Source: Chloroflexota bacterium (GTDB lineage Bacteria; Chloroflexota; Anaerolineae; Aggregatilineales; Phototrophicaceae). From it: a DNA stretch of 64,000 nucleotides. Below are positions 40,083 to 50,100 of this stretch, in pieces. The translations under genes were made by a program, and so were the position numbers. The notes under the pieces were generated by a model. The model ran no database searches. It was given only the letters and a program-made list of their open reading frames with translations, and had not been told where the DNA came from. The DNA lies in the NCBI GenBank assembly GCA_011525385.1, contig WTGF01000045.1:1-64000 (forward strand), written 5' to 3'. Positions within the stretch are counted from its first letter, which is position 1, and every line of letters begins with the position of its first letter.

Positions 40083-41063
40083 ATGAAACGAAAACTATTT
40101 TTGATACTCATAGCACTGTGTGTTTATCTTGCTGGTTGTGGTGATGAGGGTGTGATCCTTGACGGGCTTGTGGCTCCGACCGCACCTTCCGTAGAAGGCG
40201 TTGTTGGACCCGTGCCTGAAGAAGTTAAAAAGATGCTTTGGGGTCGGGGTTCCGATACGATGATAGCAGACTTCAAAGAGGATATAATAGAGGCTGACGC
40301 AAACGGTCGTAATATAGATATAGCAGGTGATATTCACAGTATTTGTTTCAGGCGTGATCAGGAAGCGTATTATGGGAAGTACATCTCTGCTGATGGCGTT
40401 GTGATCATGGGGCACCGGCATGTCTCTGACCGTCACTTTTATGCAGCACGCGACATCGTTTTGGGTATGACACAAAAGCATCCTGAACTTAGAGCGTTGC
40501 TTACACCGAGTCGTGAAAACCGACCTGGCGCGACGCAGCTCGACGGACAACATGATGTTACGAAACAACCTACACCGAGTCGTCTGTTCCGTTATGTTCT
40601 TGTGCATAACGATATGTCTTACGCATCGATACCTGAGTTACAGTATGTTGGCCCTGAGGTTCAGTTTAATGTTGCCCCGGGATTAGGCAGCTTTTGGCCC
40701 AGTTTCGCTTGGGGGTATGTCGGTGGCTATGAACATTCAAAAACAATATTGATATATTCGGTGTTTGCACACGAGTTTGCTCACATGATCCATCTTGCAA
40801 TTAATATCTTAGACCCGACGTTCGATGATCAGCTTAGAGCCGCGTACAAAGTTGCGAGAGAAAATCAGGCGATTACCACCACCTCGCGTGGTTGGCATGA
40901 GTACTGGGCAGAAAATGTTGAAAAATGGTTTAGGAAGACAGCGGATCCAAAACAAAAATGGTATCACGATATGGTTCTTGAGCAGGACCCGTTGCTATAT
41001 GCGTTGATGTCAGAATGGTTTGATTTGATATACCTTGCTGATGTTGAAACGAAAGACTATTAA
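40083..41063 (+). CDS. Lipoprotein zinc metallopeptidase (326 aa)
   Basis: An N-terminal signal peptide with lipobox (VYLAGC, Cys19) targets it to the envelope. Residues 227-236 contain the zinc motif HEFAH (H-E-x-x-H), and about 38 residues later WHEYWAENVEKWF supplies a third acidic ligand, as in gluzincins and lethal-factor-like (ATLF-like) peptidases. A preceding beta domain holds the fold. Predicted surface-attached protease of the infected cell. It lies between the glycan cassette and small surface protein genes; a superinfection or virulence role (moron) is inferred. Confidence 0.7.
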   Translation: MKRKLFLILIALCVYLAGCGDEGVILDGLVAPTAPSVEGVVGPVPEEVKKMLWGRGSDTMIADFKEDIIEADANGRNIDIAGDIHSICFRRDQEAYYGKYISADGVVIMGHRHVSDRHFYAARDIVLGMTQKHPELRALLTPSRENRPGATQLDGQHDVTKQPTPSRLFRYVLVHNDMSYASIPELQYVGPEVQFNVAPGLGSFWPSFAWGYVGGYEHSKTILIYSVFAHEFAHMIHLAINILDPTFDDQLRAAYKVARENQAITTTSRGWHEYWAENVEKWFRKTADPKQKWYHDMVLEQDPLLYALMSEWFDLIYLADVETKDY

Positions 41064-41074
41064 GAGGATTAATC

Positions 41075-41482
41075 ATGGCAGCTGAAATTTGTACAGATAG
41101 TTTTTTAATCAATATGTTGGGCAACTTGCAATGCACGTTCAGTATTGAAAACCGAACGACTGTACAAGCTGTCTATGGCACAAACACATTCTCGAAAACC
41201 TTTTTATATACGCCCGGCACATTTGTGGATACAGAACATGCGAACTACGGCTTTTTTGTTCGTTACGATCCTGCGCCGGGCGATACCGATTTCCCAGCAG
41301 GTGTGACGATTACAGGTAGTTTTGTTGATGAGGAAGGGAATCCCGCTACACCGGACCTATCAGGTAACTTGACAGAGGCGAGAAAGGCGACATTCAGGTT
41401 CACGATAACGATGGATAGAGACACATATCCTGGTGGTGAGTTCAGTGTTACTGTGACACTTGGCTTTAATCCAGGTGCCTAA
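41075..41482 (+). CDS. Beta-sandwich paralogue family, copy 1 (135 aa)
   Basis: AAGAGGATTAATC precedes the ATG. The family pattern, shared with 42001, 42444 and (in part) 42843, is: CTDSFLINMLGNLQCTFSI at the start (two Cys about 12 apart), then TNTFSKTFLYTPGT, then NYGFFVRYD, a G-V-T-I-T-G turn, and a final strand EFSVTVTLGFNPG. Ig-like or decoration domain, probably displayed on the virion. Unknown ligand. Confidence 0.6.
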   Translation: MAAEICTDSFLINMLGNLQCTFSIENRTTVQAVYGTNTFSKTFLYTPGTFVDTEHANYGFFVRYDPAPGDTDFPAGVTITGSFVDEEGNPATPDLSGNLTEARKATFRFTITMDRDTYPGGEFSVTVTLGFNPGA

Positions 41483-41494
41483 GGAGAAACAGCT

Positions 41495-41989
41495 ATGGAA
41501 CGTGGAGTTTTTGACTTTTTTTCGTCCGACCCTGACACAATTAATAAGCACTTACAATCTGGCAAAGCCGTGTGTATGTTGCTGAACAAAGATTTACCGG
41601 GCCCATCTATCGTTCAAGGTATAAGCTATGGGTACGTGCTTGTTGTTGAATATAACGGGGAAGAGCGTCTTGCCGTCGCGCACGGGTGCTATAAGAAACC
41701 TATTAAGCGGTTTGATTTGCCTGATCCAGAAGTGTTGCGGAAATGCAAAAAGGTGCAATCGCTGACGGAAGGTATCTATCCGAAAAAGATTTTCAAAAAG
41801 CATCTTGAAGACCCACTAAGTATTCTGCTGCATACCTCACTAACAGACGAGCAGTTAGAGATGTTCAAGCGTAATTATGAAGTTTTTGGAATCGAACATG
41901 AAGATGAGATGCATAATGCAATTGCATGTGTATATTTTAATCCAAATTATGAAACAGAGGGCAAGGTTATTGCCCAGTGGTATGAATAA
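41495..41989 (+). CDS. Hypothetical protein (164 aa)
   Basis: Unrecognised. Unlike its neighbours it is not part of the beta-sandwich family: mixed alpha/beta with SGKAVCMLLNKDLPGPSIVQ and a basic segment (CYKKPIKRFDLPDPEVLRKC). It lies between copies 1 and 2 of that family and has good ribosome-site spacing (AAGGAG). Role unknown. Confidence 0.5.
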   Translation: MERGVFDFFSSDPDTINKHLQSGKAVCMLLNKDLPGPSIVQGISYGYVLVVEYNGEERLAVAHGCYKKPIKRFDLPDPEVLRKCKKVQSLTEGIYPKKIFKKHLEDPLSILLHTSLTDEQLEMFKRNYEVFGIEHEDEMHNAIACVYFNPNYETEGKVIAQWYE

Positions 41990-42000
41990 GGAGCAGAAAA

Positions 42001-42438
42001 ATGCCTGTTACCAACCTTGACGATTTTGAATGCAGTGATTCGTTTATAATCAATTTTACCGGGGTAACCGAATGTACATTTGTACCAAAAGTATTTGATG
42101 ACCCCGGCGACAGTAGGGATCCAAATGTGGCTGTCAAAGCAGTTGCAGGTAGAACAACCTTCGCTAAACATTTCATTTTTACCCGAGGCTCAAATACAGC
42201 AGGTGTTTTTGATGAACATGTCGCGTGGTCGGCAACGGCTCAGGATGAGACAGTGTCCAATACGGTGAACACACCACCAACGGGTGTAACGTTCAATGGT
42301 GCCTTCAATGTAGCACCCGACTTTTCTGTGCCAGCACTGACTGTGCAGCCAGTTGTATATTCTGGTAATATTAATGTCACCAATTTTGAAGGTAAGCGGT
42401 TTACTGCCACTGTTACGGTAGGTTTTGATCCGCCATAA
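42001..42438 (+). CDS. Beta-sandwich paralogue family, copy 2 (145 aa)
   Basis: Second member: FECSDSFIINFTGVTECTF, GRTTFAKHFIFTRGSN, then TGVTFNGAFNV and the last strand RFTATVTVGFDPP. AAGGAGCAGAAA precedes the ATG. Sequence divergence from copy 1 is high, so duplication is old. Confidence 0.6.
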   Translation: MPVTNLDDFECSDSFIINFTGVTECTFVPKVFDDPGDSRDPNVAVKAVAGRTTFAKHFIFTRGSNTAGVFDEHVAWSATAQDETVSNTVNTPPTGVTFNGAFNVAPDFSVPALTVQPVVYSGNINVTNFEGKRFTATVTVGFDPP

Positions 42439-42443
42439 AGAGA

Positions 42444-42842
42444 ATGGCTTTTCCTTTTGAATGCTCAATGTCCTTTATGATTAGCTATACTGCTGCGACG
42501 ACGTGTACAATCACGCTCGATGATGGGAGTGATATTACTGTTCGCGCGTCGCAGAATAGCATATCATTTGTGAAATTGTTTATGTACACGCTTGGACCCG
42601 AGCCGGACAGAGATTCTGAGAATTACGGGTTCGATCTTGAGATTACGGGTGATGGGGCGCGCGTTGTTGATACGCGATTCTTTTTTCAACCAACAACACC
42701 GCGCTTCGATCCAAACATACCAGAGCCGAAGAACGGACAGGTCACAATAACGATGACGATTGACAAGGCACTCGCTCGCAGTTTGGGGTTCACAGGGACG
42801 GTTACGGCGACTGTGGAAGTAAAAATGAACACAGGTACATAG
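42444..42842 (+). CDS. Beta-sandwich paralogue family, copy 3 (132 aa)
   Basis: Third member: FECSMSFMISYTAATTCTIT, SISFVKLFMYTLGPE, ENYGFDLEITGDG, and a final strand GTVTATVEVKMNTG. It follows copy 2 by 5 bases and its stop is directly followed by copy 4. Confidence 0.6.
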   Translation: MAFPFECSMSFMISYTAATTCTITLDDGSDITVRASQNSISFVKLFMYTLGPEPDRDSENYGFDLEITGDGARVVDTRFFFQPTTPRFDPNIPEPKNGQVTITMTIDKALARSLGFTGTVTATVEVKMNTGT

Positions 42843-43181
42843 ATGGGAACTGAATGCTCAGCATCCTTTGGTGTTAATTTTATATTGAGTATCGATGCAG
42901 ACGTTACGCTAACCCGTGTATCCGTCGAGCAGCAGCCTGGGTTTGTCAGTATCTGGTATTGGAGCGTCTATTTCACGTATGTGACAGGGGATCCGCCAGC
43001 GACGGCGTTTCGTCTTAATTCTGCCGACGGTCTGACAGGTACGTTCTCTCCGCGCAAGCCGAAGAGCGGCGATAATCCGTTGGAAGTCAGAAACGGTGTT
43101 TTATTCGGCACAGTGCAGCAGGTAATACCAGAGGGGCAGAGTGCTACCTATAACGGCACAGTTACAATCATACAAGCATAG
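42843..43181 (+). CDS. Divergent paralogue, copy 4 (112 aa)
   Basis: Shares the ECSASFGVNF start and a WYWSVYFTYVTGD strand region with the family, but the first Cys pair is reduced to one Cys and the second half differs (GTVQQVIPEGQSATYNGTVT). A diverged member or a different domain fused to the same N-terminus. Confidence 0.5.
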   Translation: MGTECSASFGVNFILSIDADVTLTRVSVEQQPGFVSIWYWSVYFTYVTGDPPATAFRLNSADGLTGTFSPRKPKSGDNPLEVRNGVLFGTVQQVIPEGQSATYNGTVTIIQA

Positions 43182-43190
43182 GTGGTTTTT

Positions 43191-44003
43191 ATGTCAACAG
43201 CGAAAGCAGCCGTTCAGCATGCTGCGATTTTTACGACTGAGATCGTCTATGCGCGGGCTTTTTTTCTAACAAGTCCTACGGAACGTCCGTTGACACCGGG
43301 CGAGACACGGCAGTATCCGCTGAAGTATATGGTGGGTAACCGCTCATCTGCGACAGCGTTTCGTCTGGATTGGTACGCCACACGTGCTGATGCCGACGCT
43401 CGACAGAACAAGTTGACAGACACCGATAGGCTACCGACGGCGCAATTCATACCGGCAACACCGAACACAGATGGGGCAGCTGATGCGCTAAAAGATGGCA
43501 CAGTGCTTTTGACAGCACCCGCTTCAAACGGATATGAGAATCCTGTTGGTATCATCGAGATGGTGCAGGATACGGGGGATTTCATTAAGCCCCACATCTA
43601 CCTGCTGAACGACACAATCGAAACCTTTTTTGATGTCGAGTTTCGGGAGTATCAATTGCGATACTGGGTCGGATACCCGGCGATAAATATGTTTGAAGTT
43701 GCGTGGTATGGGAACCGGTCAGACGCGAACTTGATGGTAGATCAGTTAACGGATGCTGACAGGTTGCCGCGTGTGGTCTTTATACCAGCGACACCGAACA
43801 CCGAGAATATCGAGGCAGGGACGTTGCAAAACGGTGTATTACGGTTGTACCGTCCAGTGAGTGATACGCCTTATGAAACGGCAGTCGGGCTTCTGTGTGT
43901 GCGTCAAGGCGGACTCACGGAGAAGGGTGACCCGAAAAAAAATCCTGTGAACTCGATTCAACCGCCTCGCCGTCGGCATTATCCGACCTGGGAGATACGG
44001 TAG
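43191..44003 (+). CDS. Ig-like two-repeat surface protein (270 aa)
   Basis: Start at the ATG at 43191 (site AGGTGG just upstream). Two homologous repeats: AFFLTSPTERPLTPGETRQY... LTDTDRLPTAQFIPATPNT and IYLLNDTIETFFDVEFREYQ... LTDADRLPRVVFIPATPNT, each followed by a GTV/GVL and a V-G-I/L strand. The repeat type resembles those of the 24886 protein. Likely a surface or tail-associated protein. Confidence 0.55.
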   Translation: MSTAKAAVQHAAIFTTEIVYARAFFLTSPTERPLTPGETRQYPLKYMVGNRSSATAFRLDWYATRADADARQNKLTDTDRLPTAQFIPATPNTDGAADALKDGTVLLTAPASNGYENPVGIIEMVQDTGDFIKPHIYLLNDTIETFFDVEFREYQLRYWVGYPAINMFEVAWYGNRSDANLMVDQLTDADRLPRVVFIPATPNTENIEAGTLQNGVLRLYRPVSDTPYETAVGLLCVRQGGLTEKGDPKKNPVNSIQPPRRRHYPTWEIR

Positions 44004-44017
44004 AGAGGTAAATAATC

Positions 44018-45109
44018 ATGGCATGGACAGATTATGCAGACGATGTAGGTATAGGGGCACTTAGTGGTGCTGCGACGGGTGCAGCGCTCGGATCTTTTGT
44101 TCCGATTATTGGAACTGGACTCGGCGCAGCTGCCGGCGGGCTTATTGGCGGTATCGGCGGTTGGTTCTCTGAACGTGACCGCAAGAAGAATGCGAACTCC
44201 GCTGAGAACTTAATCAAGCAGTTTGCCGCTGGGCATAAGGACCCGTTATCTCCGGCACTGCGAGCGCGTGCGCAACGGCTTGCTATGGGTGGTCAAGGGG
44301 TTGATCCGCAGATGCAACGGCTTGCGCGGGCATGGGCTGCCGGTGAAGGTGGTATCTCCTACGACACGAACCTTGCGAATCAGATGCTCCGCGGCGATAT
44401 ACCCCCGTCGATGGCAGCAGCGATGGATCGCAGGATTGGCAATCGGTTTGACACCTTACGTCGTCAACAAGGCGGTCAACTCGCACGGACGGGTGTACTC
44501 CGGTCGTCTGCTGGTGGTCGTCTGATGGCAGATACCTACGACTCTGAACGCAACGCCTTGACAGACACATACATGAACACGATGCTCCAAAGGCAGGGTC
44601 TCGGACTGAATATCCTTGGTGCTGCTAACGCAGATTTGCGAGCGCGTCAAATGATGGGTGCGTCTGAATTGGGACGGCAGGCAGACAGAGATATGGCGTA
44701 CCAGCGACTCGGCTTCTCAATGCTCACAGACCCAAGCACATTAAACAGAGACAGTATTGCGTTGAATGCTCGATTGGGCTTACTCGGTCAGCAACAGGTG
44801 CGTAGAGATGCAACATTGGAGTCTGCGGGAAATCTCCTTTCCGGTCTCTATACGAATTACCAAGACCAGCAACGCTTTGATAAACTGCTCTCACAGCAAA
44901 ATAACCAGTTCTCACAGTTGATGGGGCTTTCATCTGGTGGTGGCGGCGGAAAGATTTCTCCGATCATGGCAAAAGCGAACCTATCGGCAGTGCAGCTCGG
45001 GGGTGGCAACATTTTAGGCAGTCGCGATCCGTTCAAGTTGTTAAGCCAGCAACGGACAGGTGCTGGTGGCTACGGTGCCCGGAACACGCCCTTGACAAGC
45101 AGGTATTGA
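44018..45109 (+). CDS. Putative internal virion protein (363 aa)
   Basis: A Gly/Ala-rich hydrophobic N-terminus (GIGALSGAATGAALGSFVPI; GTGLGAAAGGLIGGIGGWF) followed by helical, charged, Gln/Arg-rich residues. This form is typical of podovirus internal core proteins that are ejected and form the trans-envelope channel. It precedes the giant gene in the same operon. Family assignment is by composition and place. Confidence 0.5.
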   Translation: MAWTDYADDVGIGALSGAATGAALGSFVPIIGTGLGAAAGGLIGGIGGWFSERDRKKNANSAENLIKQFAAGHKDPLSPALRARAQRLAMGGQGVDPQMQRLARAWAAGEGGISYDTNLANQMLRGDIPPSMAAAMDRRIGNRFDTLRRQQGGQLARTGVLRSSAGGRLMADTYDSERNALTDTYMNTMLQRQGLGLNILGAANADLRARQMMGASELGRQADRDMAYQRLGFSMLTDPSTLNRDSIALNARLGLLGQQQVRRDATLESAGNLLSGLYTNYQDQQRFDKLLSQQNNQFSQLMGLSSGGGGGKISPIMAKANLSAVQLGGGNILGSRDPFKLLSQQRTGAGGYGARNTPLTSRY

Positions 45110-45112
45110 TGT

Positions 45113-45640
45113 ATGAAACAAAAAGTGTTTGAGGAAAAAGTCAGGCTCATTCTTTTCTGTGTCGGAAAAGATCGGTTTCGGACACCGCTCGAAGCTGCGC
45201 AAGGTTACCTCGGCGCGGCAGAAGAGACTTTGAAACTCGCGAAACAACTGAAAGCCGCAAAACGTGCTGTCAAAGATGTTAAAAGGGACATCAAAGTAGT
45301 AAAGTTGATTATATCGGAATTGGAGCAGTCGGATGATCTCTTAGAGATCGAAAAACGGTTGTTGATAAAGCAGTGCTTCAGGTGCCATGTTTGCGAAAAG
45401 ACCTTTACAGAGTCAGATATGAAAGTCGGCATTATGCATGTTGGGAGAGCCGATACGGAGAGTCGGTACAACCTCTGTAATGCCTGCTATCAAAACCGTC
45501 ATAAGATAAGCGAGTTAGAGACTGTTTGTTTTACGTGTCTGCATTGCAGAAACGCACTCGAGCACTATGTTTTAGAAAAAACAGATGACGGATGGCAGTG
45601 CCGGAAACCTTACGGCTTCTGCTTCCAAGGAGGTGAATAA
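45113..45640 (+). CDS. Cys-rich zinc-binding protein (175 aa)
   Basis: The N-terminal 80 residues are helical and charged (AEETLKLAKQLKAAKRAVKD). The C-terminal part has CHVC, CNAC, CFTC and CRN/C-R patterns and a final CF, making at least two zinc-ribbon-like sites. It ends 1 base into the next gene's start (TAATG). Possibly an internal virion or DNA-interacting protein. Confidence 0.5.
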   Translation: MKQKVFEEKVRLILFCVGKDRFRTPLEAAQGYLGAAEETLKLAKQLKAAKRAVKDVKRDIKVVKLIISELEQSDDLLEIEKRLLIKQCFRCHVCEKTFTESDMKVGIMHVGRADTESRYNLCNACYQNRHKISELETVCFTCLHCRNALEHYVLEKTDDGWQCRKPYGFCFQGGE

Positions 45641-46866
45641 TGTTAGGGCTCTTACGCGGTATAGACCGTGGTGTACAAAGGGAAGGCGCGGCACAGCGCG
45701 ACTATTACGGCACTGTGCTAAGCTCTAAAGAGAACCACCTCGACCGGCTGTTAAATCAGATTAGATACAACCAGCAGAGAAAATACCAGCGTGACCGCGA
45801 TGCTCGTGCTGATTATGTGTCCGATAGAAGCCACCAATACCGCCAAGACCGCGCAGAGCGTCAAGACTTTGTGACGGATCGTGCGTATGACAGGAGTATA
45901 ATAGAATCCGACAGAAGCCATGCGCTCCGTCAAAACGCCGATAGACGTGCCGGTGAAGCACACGAATTTCTATACGATCCGGAGACAGGGTATCAGGTCA
46001 TGCAGCGTGATTATCTCGGCAAACAGATCGAGGAATGGGATCTGGGCGCACCGAATCGCGCGTTGCAGCGGAAGCACGATGCGGCGATCATGGCTTACGA
46101 CATGGGCGAAGGGCTGAACACCCGTCGCCAACGGGACGCGATGACCCGTGAGGAATACATGGAATACTTGAGAGACGCGCCGCTCCGCGACTTAGAAAGA
46201 CGACGGCTTCAGAAGTACACGGAATACGAAATCGGTGAAGGGTTTGACGAGTACCGCGAAGACAGAAGTCTCAAGCAAGACCTTATCCGTGCGCAGATCA
46301 ATAACCTCAACCGTCCGCGGTCAACTTCGTCGAGTGGTCCCAAACCCTTGTCACCGACGTGGGCACAGACCCGCGACATCACCGTTGAGTCGCTTGCACC
46401 CCAGATCGCTGACCATGTTATGCGATACGGGGATTCTGGGCACTGGAACCCCGGCATCCCTTTTGTAGGGGGCCCTACATTCAAAAAGGAACACCCTTGG
46501 TCGAGTACGAACCCGAACGATCTGAGTCAGACGAAGTTGCTCCGCCAAGCGGGTGCGAACCTGATGCGTGAATTGACAGAGCGTGGCGTGGACCCGTTAT
46601 CTGCGCAGCGGATGGTGCCGGACTATTTCGACCAAATCCTTGAATCACGGGGCGACCTCTGGAGTCGTCTGAAACGGACATCGCAAACCGAAGGCTACAC
46701 AGATGCGGAACTGCGCAGAGAGATTAGAGACATTGTCTATCAGGGTGCCTGGAATTATACAATGTTCCCGGAAGGCGATGGGGACGCGCGACCCGGCGGA
46801 CAACAGGGTTCTGATGCGGACGCAATTCTTGATAGACCTTTAGGCATTGGCAATATTACAAGGTGA
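45640..46866 (+). CDS. Putative internal virion protein, Arg/Gln-rich (408 aa)
   Basis: The perfect site AAGGAGGTGAATA precedes the ATG. The first half is strongly charged and helical with many Arg, Asp, Tyr and Gln residues (RDRDARADYVSDRSHQYRQ; RDAMTREEYMEYLRDAPLRD), in imperfect repeats; the second half is folded-looking. It stands between the Cys-rich gene and the 95-aa gene. Internal core or ejection protein is inferred. Confidence 0.5.
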   Translation: MLGLLRGIDRGVQREGAAQRDYYGTVLSSKENHLDRLLNQIRYNQQRKYQRDRDARADYVSDRSHQYRQDRAERQDFVTDRAYDRSIIESDRSHALRQNADRRAGEAHEFLYDPETGYQVMQRDYLGKQIEEWDLGAPNRALQRKHDAAIMAYDMGEGLNTRRQRDAMTREEYMEYLRDAPLRDLERRRLQKYTEYEIGEGFDEYREDRSLKQDLIRAQINNLNRPRSTSSSGPKPLSPTWAQTRDITVESLAPQIADHVMRYGDSGHWNPGIPFVGGPTFKKEHPWSSTNPNDLSQTKLLRQAGANLMRELTERGVDPLSAQRMVPDYFDQILESRGDLWSRLKRTSQTEGYTDAELRREIRDIVYQGAWNYTMFPEGDGDARPGGQQGSDADAILDRPLGIGNITR

Positions 46867-47153
46867 TGAAAACAATTGAATCACGGTTAGAGATCCAATT
46901 CTCACAAGACAGGAAAACTTGGCGCGAGGGGCTCGCCCAAGGTGGCGATCTGTTTTTCCGAACCCGTTCGGTTATTAGTGGTGTCCCCACCAGATGGAAA
47001 GCGTATTGCCTTCCGGCTTATTTTATAGGTGTTCCTATCCCGGTCGTATGGCACATGCTCAAAGATATGCCAGAGAAACCGATAACTGTTGAAGAATATG
47101 ACACGATGTGTGCAGTTGCCGATGCTATTGGTAAATTGGTAGAGGAGAGATAA
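46866..47153 (+). CDS. Hypothetical protein with one hydrophobic segment (95 aa)
   Basis: Unrecognised. The ATG at 46866 overlaps the preceding stop (TGATG); a GTG at 46863 is the alternative. A central hydrophobic stretch (YCLPAYFIGVPIPVVWHML) might span or touch the membrane. It is followed immediately by the giant gene. Confidence 0.5.
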   Translation: MKTIESRLEIQFSQDRKTWREGLAQGGDLFFRTRSVISGVPTRWKAYCLPAYFIGVPIPVVWHMLKDMPEKPITVEEYDTMCAVADAIGKLVEER

Positions 47154-50100
47154 ATGGCTACACTTAGAGAGTATCTCACCCCAGCAGAACAAGAACGGTT
47201 TCGCAAATTGCATGCCCAGGGCTACTTTGACCCGATCACGCTCAATCGGTTCACGCAGCGGATGCGTCAAGAGTTTGAATATATCGACATGCTCCAGCGG
47301 CAGTTAGATCGTGCGACATCCGACATCGGGCGCGTAAGGGGCTCAACAGCACAGGATGTCGAAACCCGTTCAAGGCTTCAATACACGATTGACTACACGA
47401 AAGATCGGATACCGAGGCTTCGTGCAGGTGCCTTTGATTCTGCGTTGTCTGGCGACTTAAGCGGTCGGACGCGTCGGGCGATCCAAGACTTTGAGCGTGC
47501 AACACATGTACGTGAAGACGGTCAGTTAACATCCGCTGGCGATGCGTTTGCGGCGATTCCGTGGATTGGGGACTCTGCCGAAAAGAACTTAATGGCACGG
47601 GATTTGGAGAACCAGATACGTGAGCAGGGTATTGTAGATTACACAATCAACCTCGCTGGAAGTATGATCACAAGTCCTATCCGCGGTGCACACCAACTCA
47701 CGACAGGCGGTTTGGGTGAGAACCCGCTTGAAGCGATCGCAGAGATCGGCTCTGTGCTTCCGATCGGACGTGCTTTTGGGCGGTTCGCGCGTCCTGGCAG
47801 TCTTACCTCAAAAGCCGTGAGAAGCCCGTTATGGACGGTGCCCTCCTACACCGCACAGGTTTCGGATATCGTCGGTGCCGGCGAAGGTGCTTATAGCGAA
47901 CTGTTGGCAGAAGGTGCGATAGAGGCGATCGGTAGCGGTAGGGATTTAGTCCGGCATATCAGACAGCGACGCGCCTTCCCGGGTGTAGACCCCCAGCAAG
48001 AGATAGAAAGCCGTCAAGCCACCGAATCCACCACTGAACACGACAGGACGACAGGTTCACGCACTGCACCGGGAACACAAGGGCTATCGCCTGAAACGGC
48101 GCGTGCCGTAGAGCGTGCGCGTGCCGATTCGGCAGTGGAATCTGCTGAAGCGCAAGCTGCGTTAGATGCTGCCAAAGAAGAGCGTCGGACATCCATGGAC
48201 CAAGAACTGCGCAGGGCTGCTTGGGAACGGATGCTCATCGAGGCGGAGGAACGCGAAGCCGCCGAGGCGGAGCAAGCTGCTCGCGAGCAACGGTTTATCG
48301 ACCAAGACGATGCGTACACAGCGCAACAGCAGGCGGAAGCAGAAGCTGCCGCGGAACAACAGACTGCCGAAGCAGACCGCATCGAACACACCAAGAACTG
48401 GTTGCCCTTCTATTCGGATATGGCAGGCGGTTCACAGTCGGAAGGCATCCGCTTACTCAACCAAGAATACGAGGCTGGGGTCCGTGACCCCATAGCACAC
48501 CGCTATGACCAGATCGCATCGGGGTTAAGGGAACAGATGGGTGCTGCGCCATCAGAACTACACCGTGAAGCAGATAAACGTCTGCGGCAGCAGATCGGCG
48601 AGAAGTGGTATAACATCCACCGCGGCATAGACCAGCGACCGACACCCCAGGAACGTGCAGCGCGTGCTGAAGAAGCTGCCGAAAAGATTGTGGAGGGCAC
48701 AGATGAAGGAACAGACGGAGATACCGATACCGGAACCACTGCTACAGGCACTCAACAAACGGATAGAGAGACACAACAGGGAAGTGGCGAGGCGCAACCC
48801 GACGAAACCGATGTCGATAATGTACCCGCAACGGATATTCCTGACCCACGTGACAGTGTACCACCATCCCGGATCGGAACTGAAAACAGAGGCTACGAAT
48901 CCGACGGCACCACCGGACACAACGTCCGACCCGTCCTCCGAGAGTTAGACGATCTCGTACCCTCGCACCAGTTAGACGGCGAGGCACGCGAAGACTACCC
49001 GCAAGACTTGCAACCGAGAGGAGGGCGTGGTGGTGCGATCTCGATGGAACAGGTACGCAACACCGCCCGGAATCCGAACTTCGCTTTCCTCTTAGAGTTT
49101 TTCAAACAGTTTCGCGACGGCGCACCCGTGACGAGTAAGAAACACCCCCGGCGCGTCGTATCTGGTAACGGTCGCACGTTGGCACTGCAATTCATGCAGC
49201 AGAACTACCCGGAGAACTGGGAGGCATACCAAGCCGCGCTCCGTGAGGAACTCGCACGTGTCGGGATCGACCCTGCGGAAGCGGATGCGATGGAAGCACC
49301 CGTACTGACGTATGAGTTGATGGACGACATTGACGAGGTAGCACTCGCGAAAGATGCCAACACACAGGCAACCCTGGACCACACCGCCGCTGAACAAGCC
49401 GGTCAAGATGCGCAATACTTCGATAACGATTTGATGGCGTTATGGGAACCGGGTGAAGGAAGTTTTGAAGAGGTCTTGAAAAGCGAAGGAAACCAAGCAT
49501 TCCGGACAGCACTTTTCAGGCGTATCCCGACGCAATTGGTATCGGCGTTTATGACGGCGGATAACCGAAACTTCTCCGACGACGGTATCAAACGGATTCA
49601 GAATGCAATGATCCGATACGTGTTCGGTGAAGACATCGGTGACCAGCTGGCAAACGTTTTGATTGAACAGGGGCTGGAAGATGTCAAGAATGTTGAGACG
49701 ATGCTCCGGCATGCGATCGCATCACTCGCTTATGCGAAAGCAAACGGGCAGGATATTTCTACGCAGTTAGCATCGGCTATTTTTAGGTTCATTGAATTCA
49801 ATAAAACCGCCGAACGCGAGGCACGCGAACGCAAGCAGCCCAAAGATGTGATGCTCTATGCCAGCATTGAGGCGTTCTATAAGTCCGGCACACTCATCGA
49901 CGCACCCACACTGCTTGAAAAACAGTTGCTTTATCTTGTCTATGCCAAGCGGAACGCGCCGCGGCAACTCGCAGACGATTTCCAAGTGTGGGCACAAAAC
50001 GTTGTCGCCAGGGGACAGGCAGATGCAGCGAGTCTCTTTGACACAGCGATTTCAGAGGCGATCTTCGCAGGGATGATACGCGACTATATCCGTGAGACGA

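Noticed and set aside
19693..43181. Diversity-generating retroelement or CRISPR array
   Set aside because: No reverse transcriptase, no template repeat with A-specific changes and no regularly spaced repeats were seen; repeats are ordinary protein-domain duplications.
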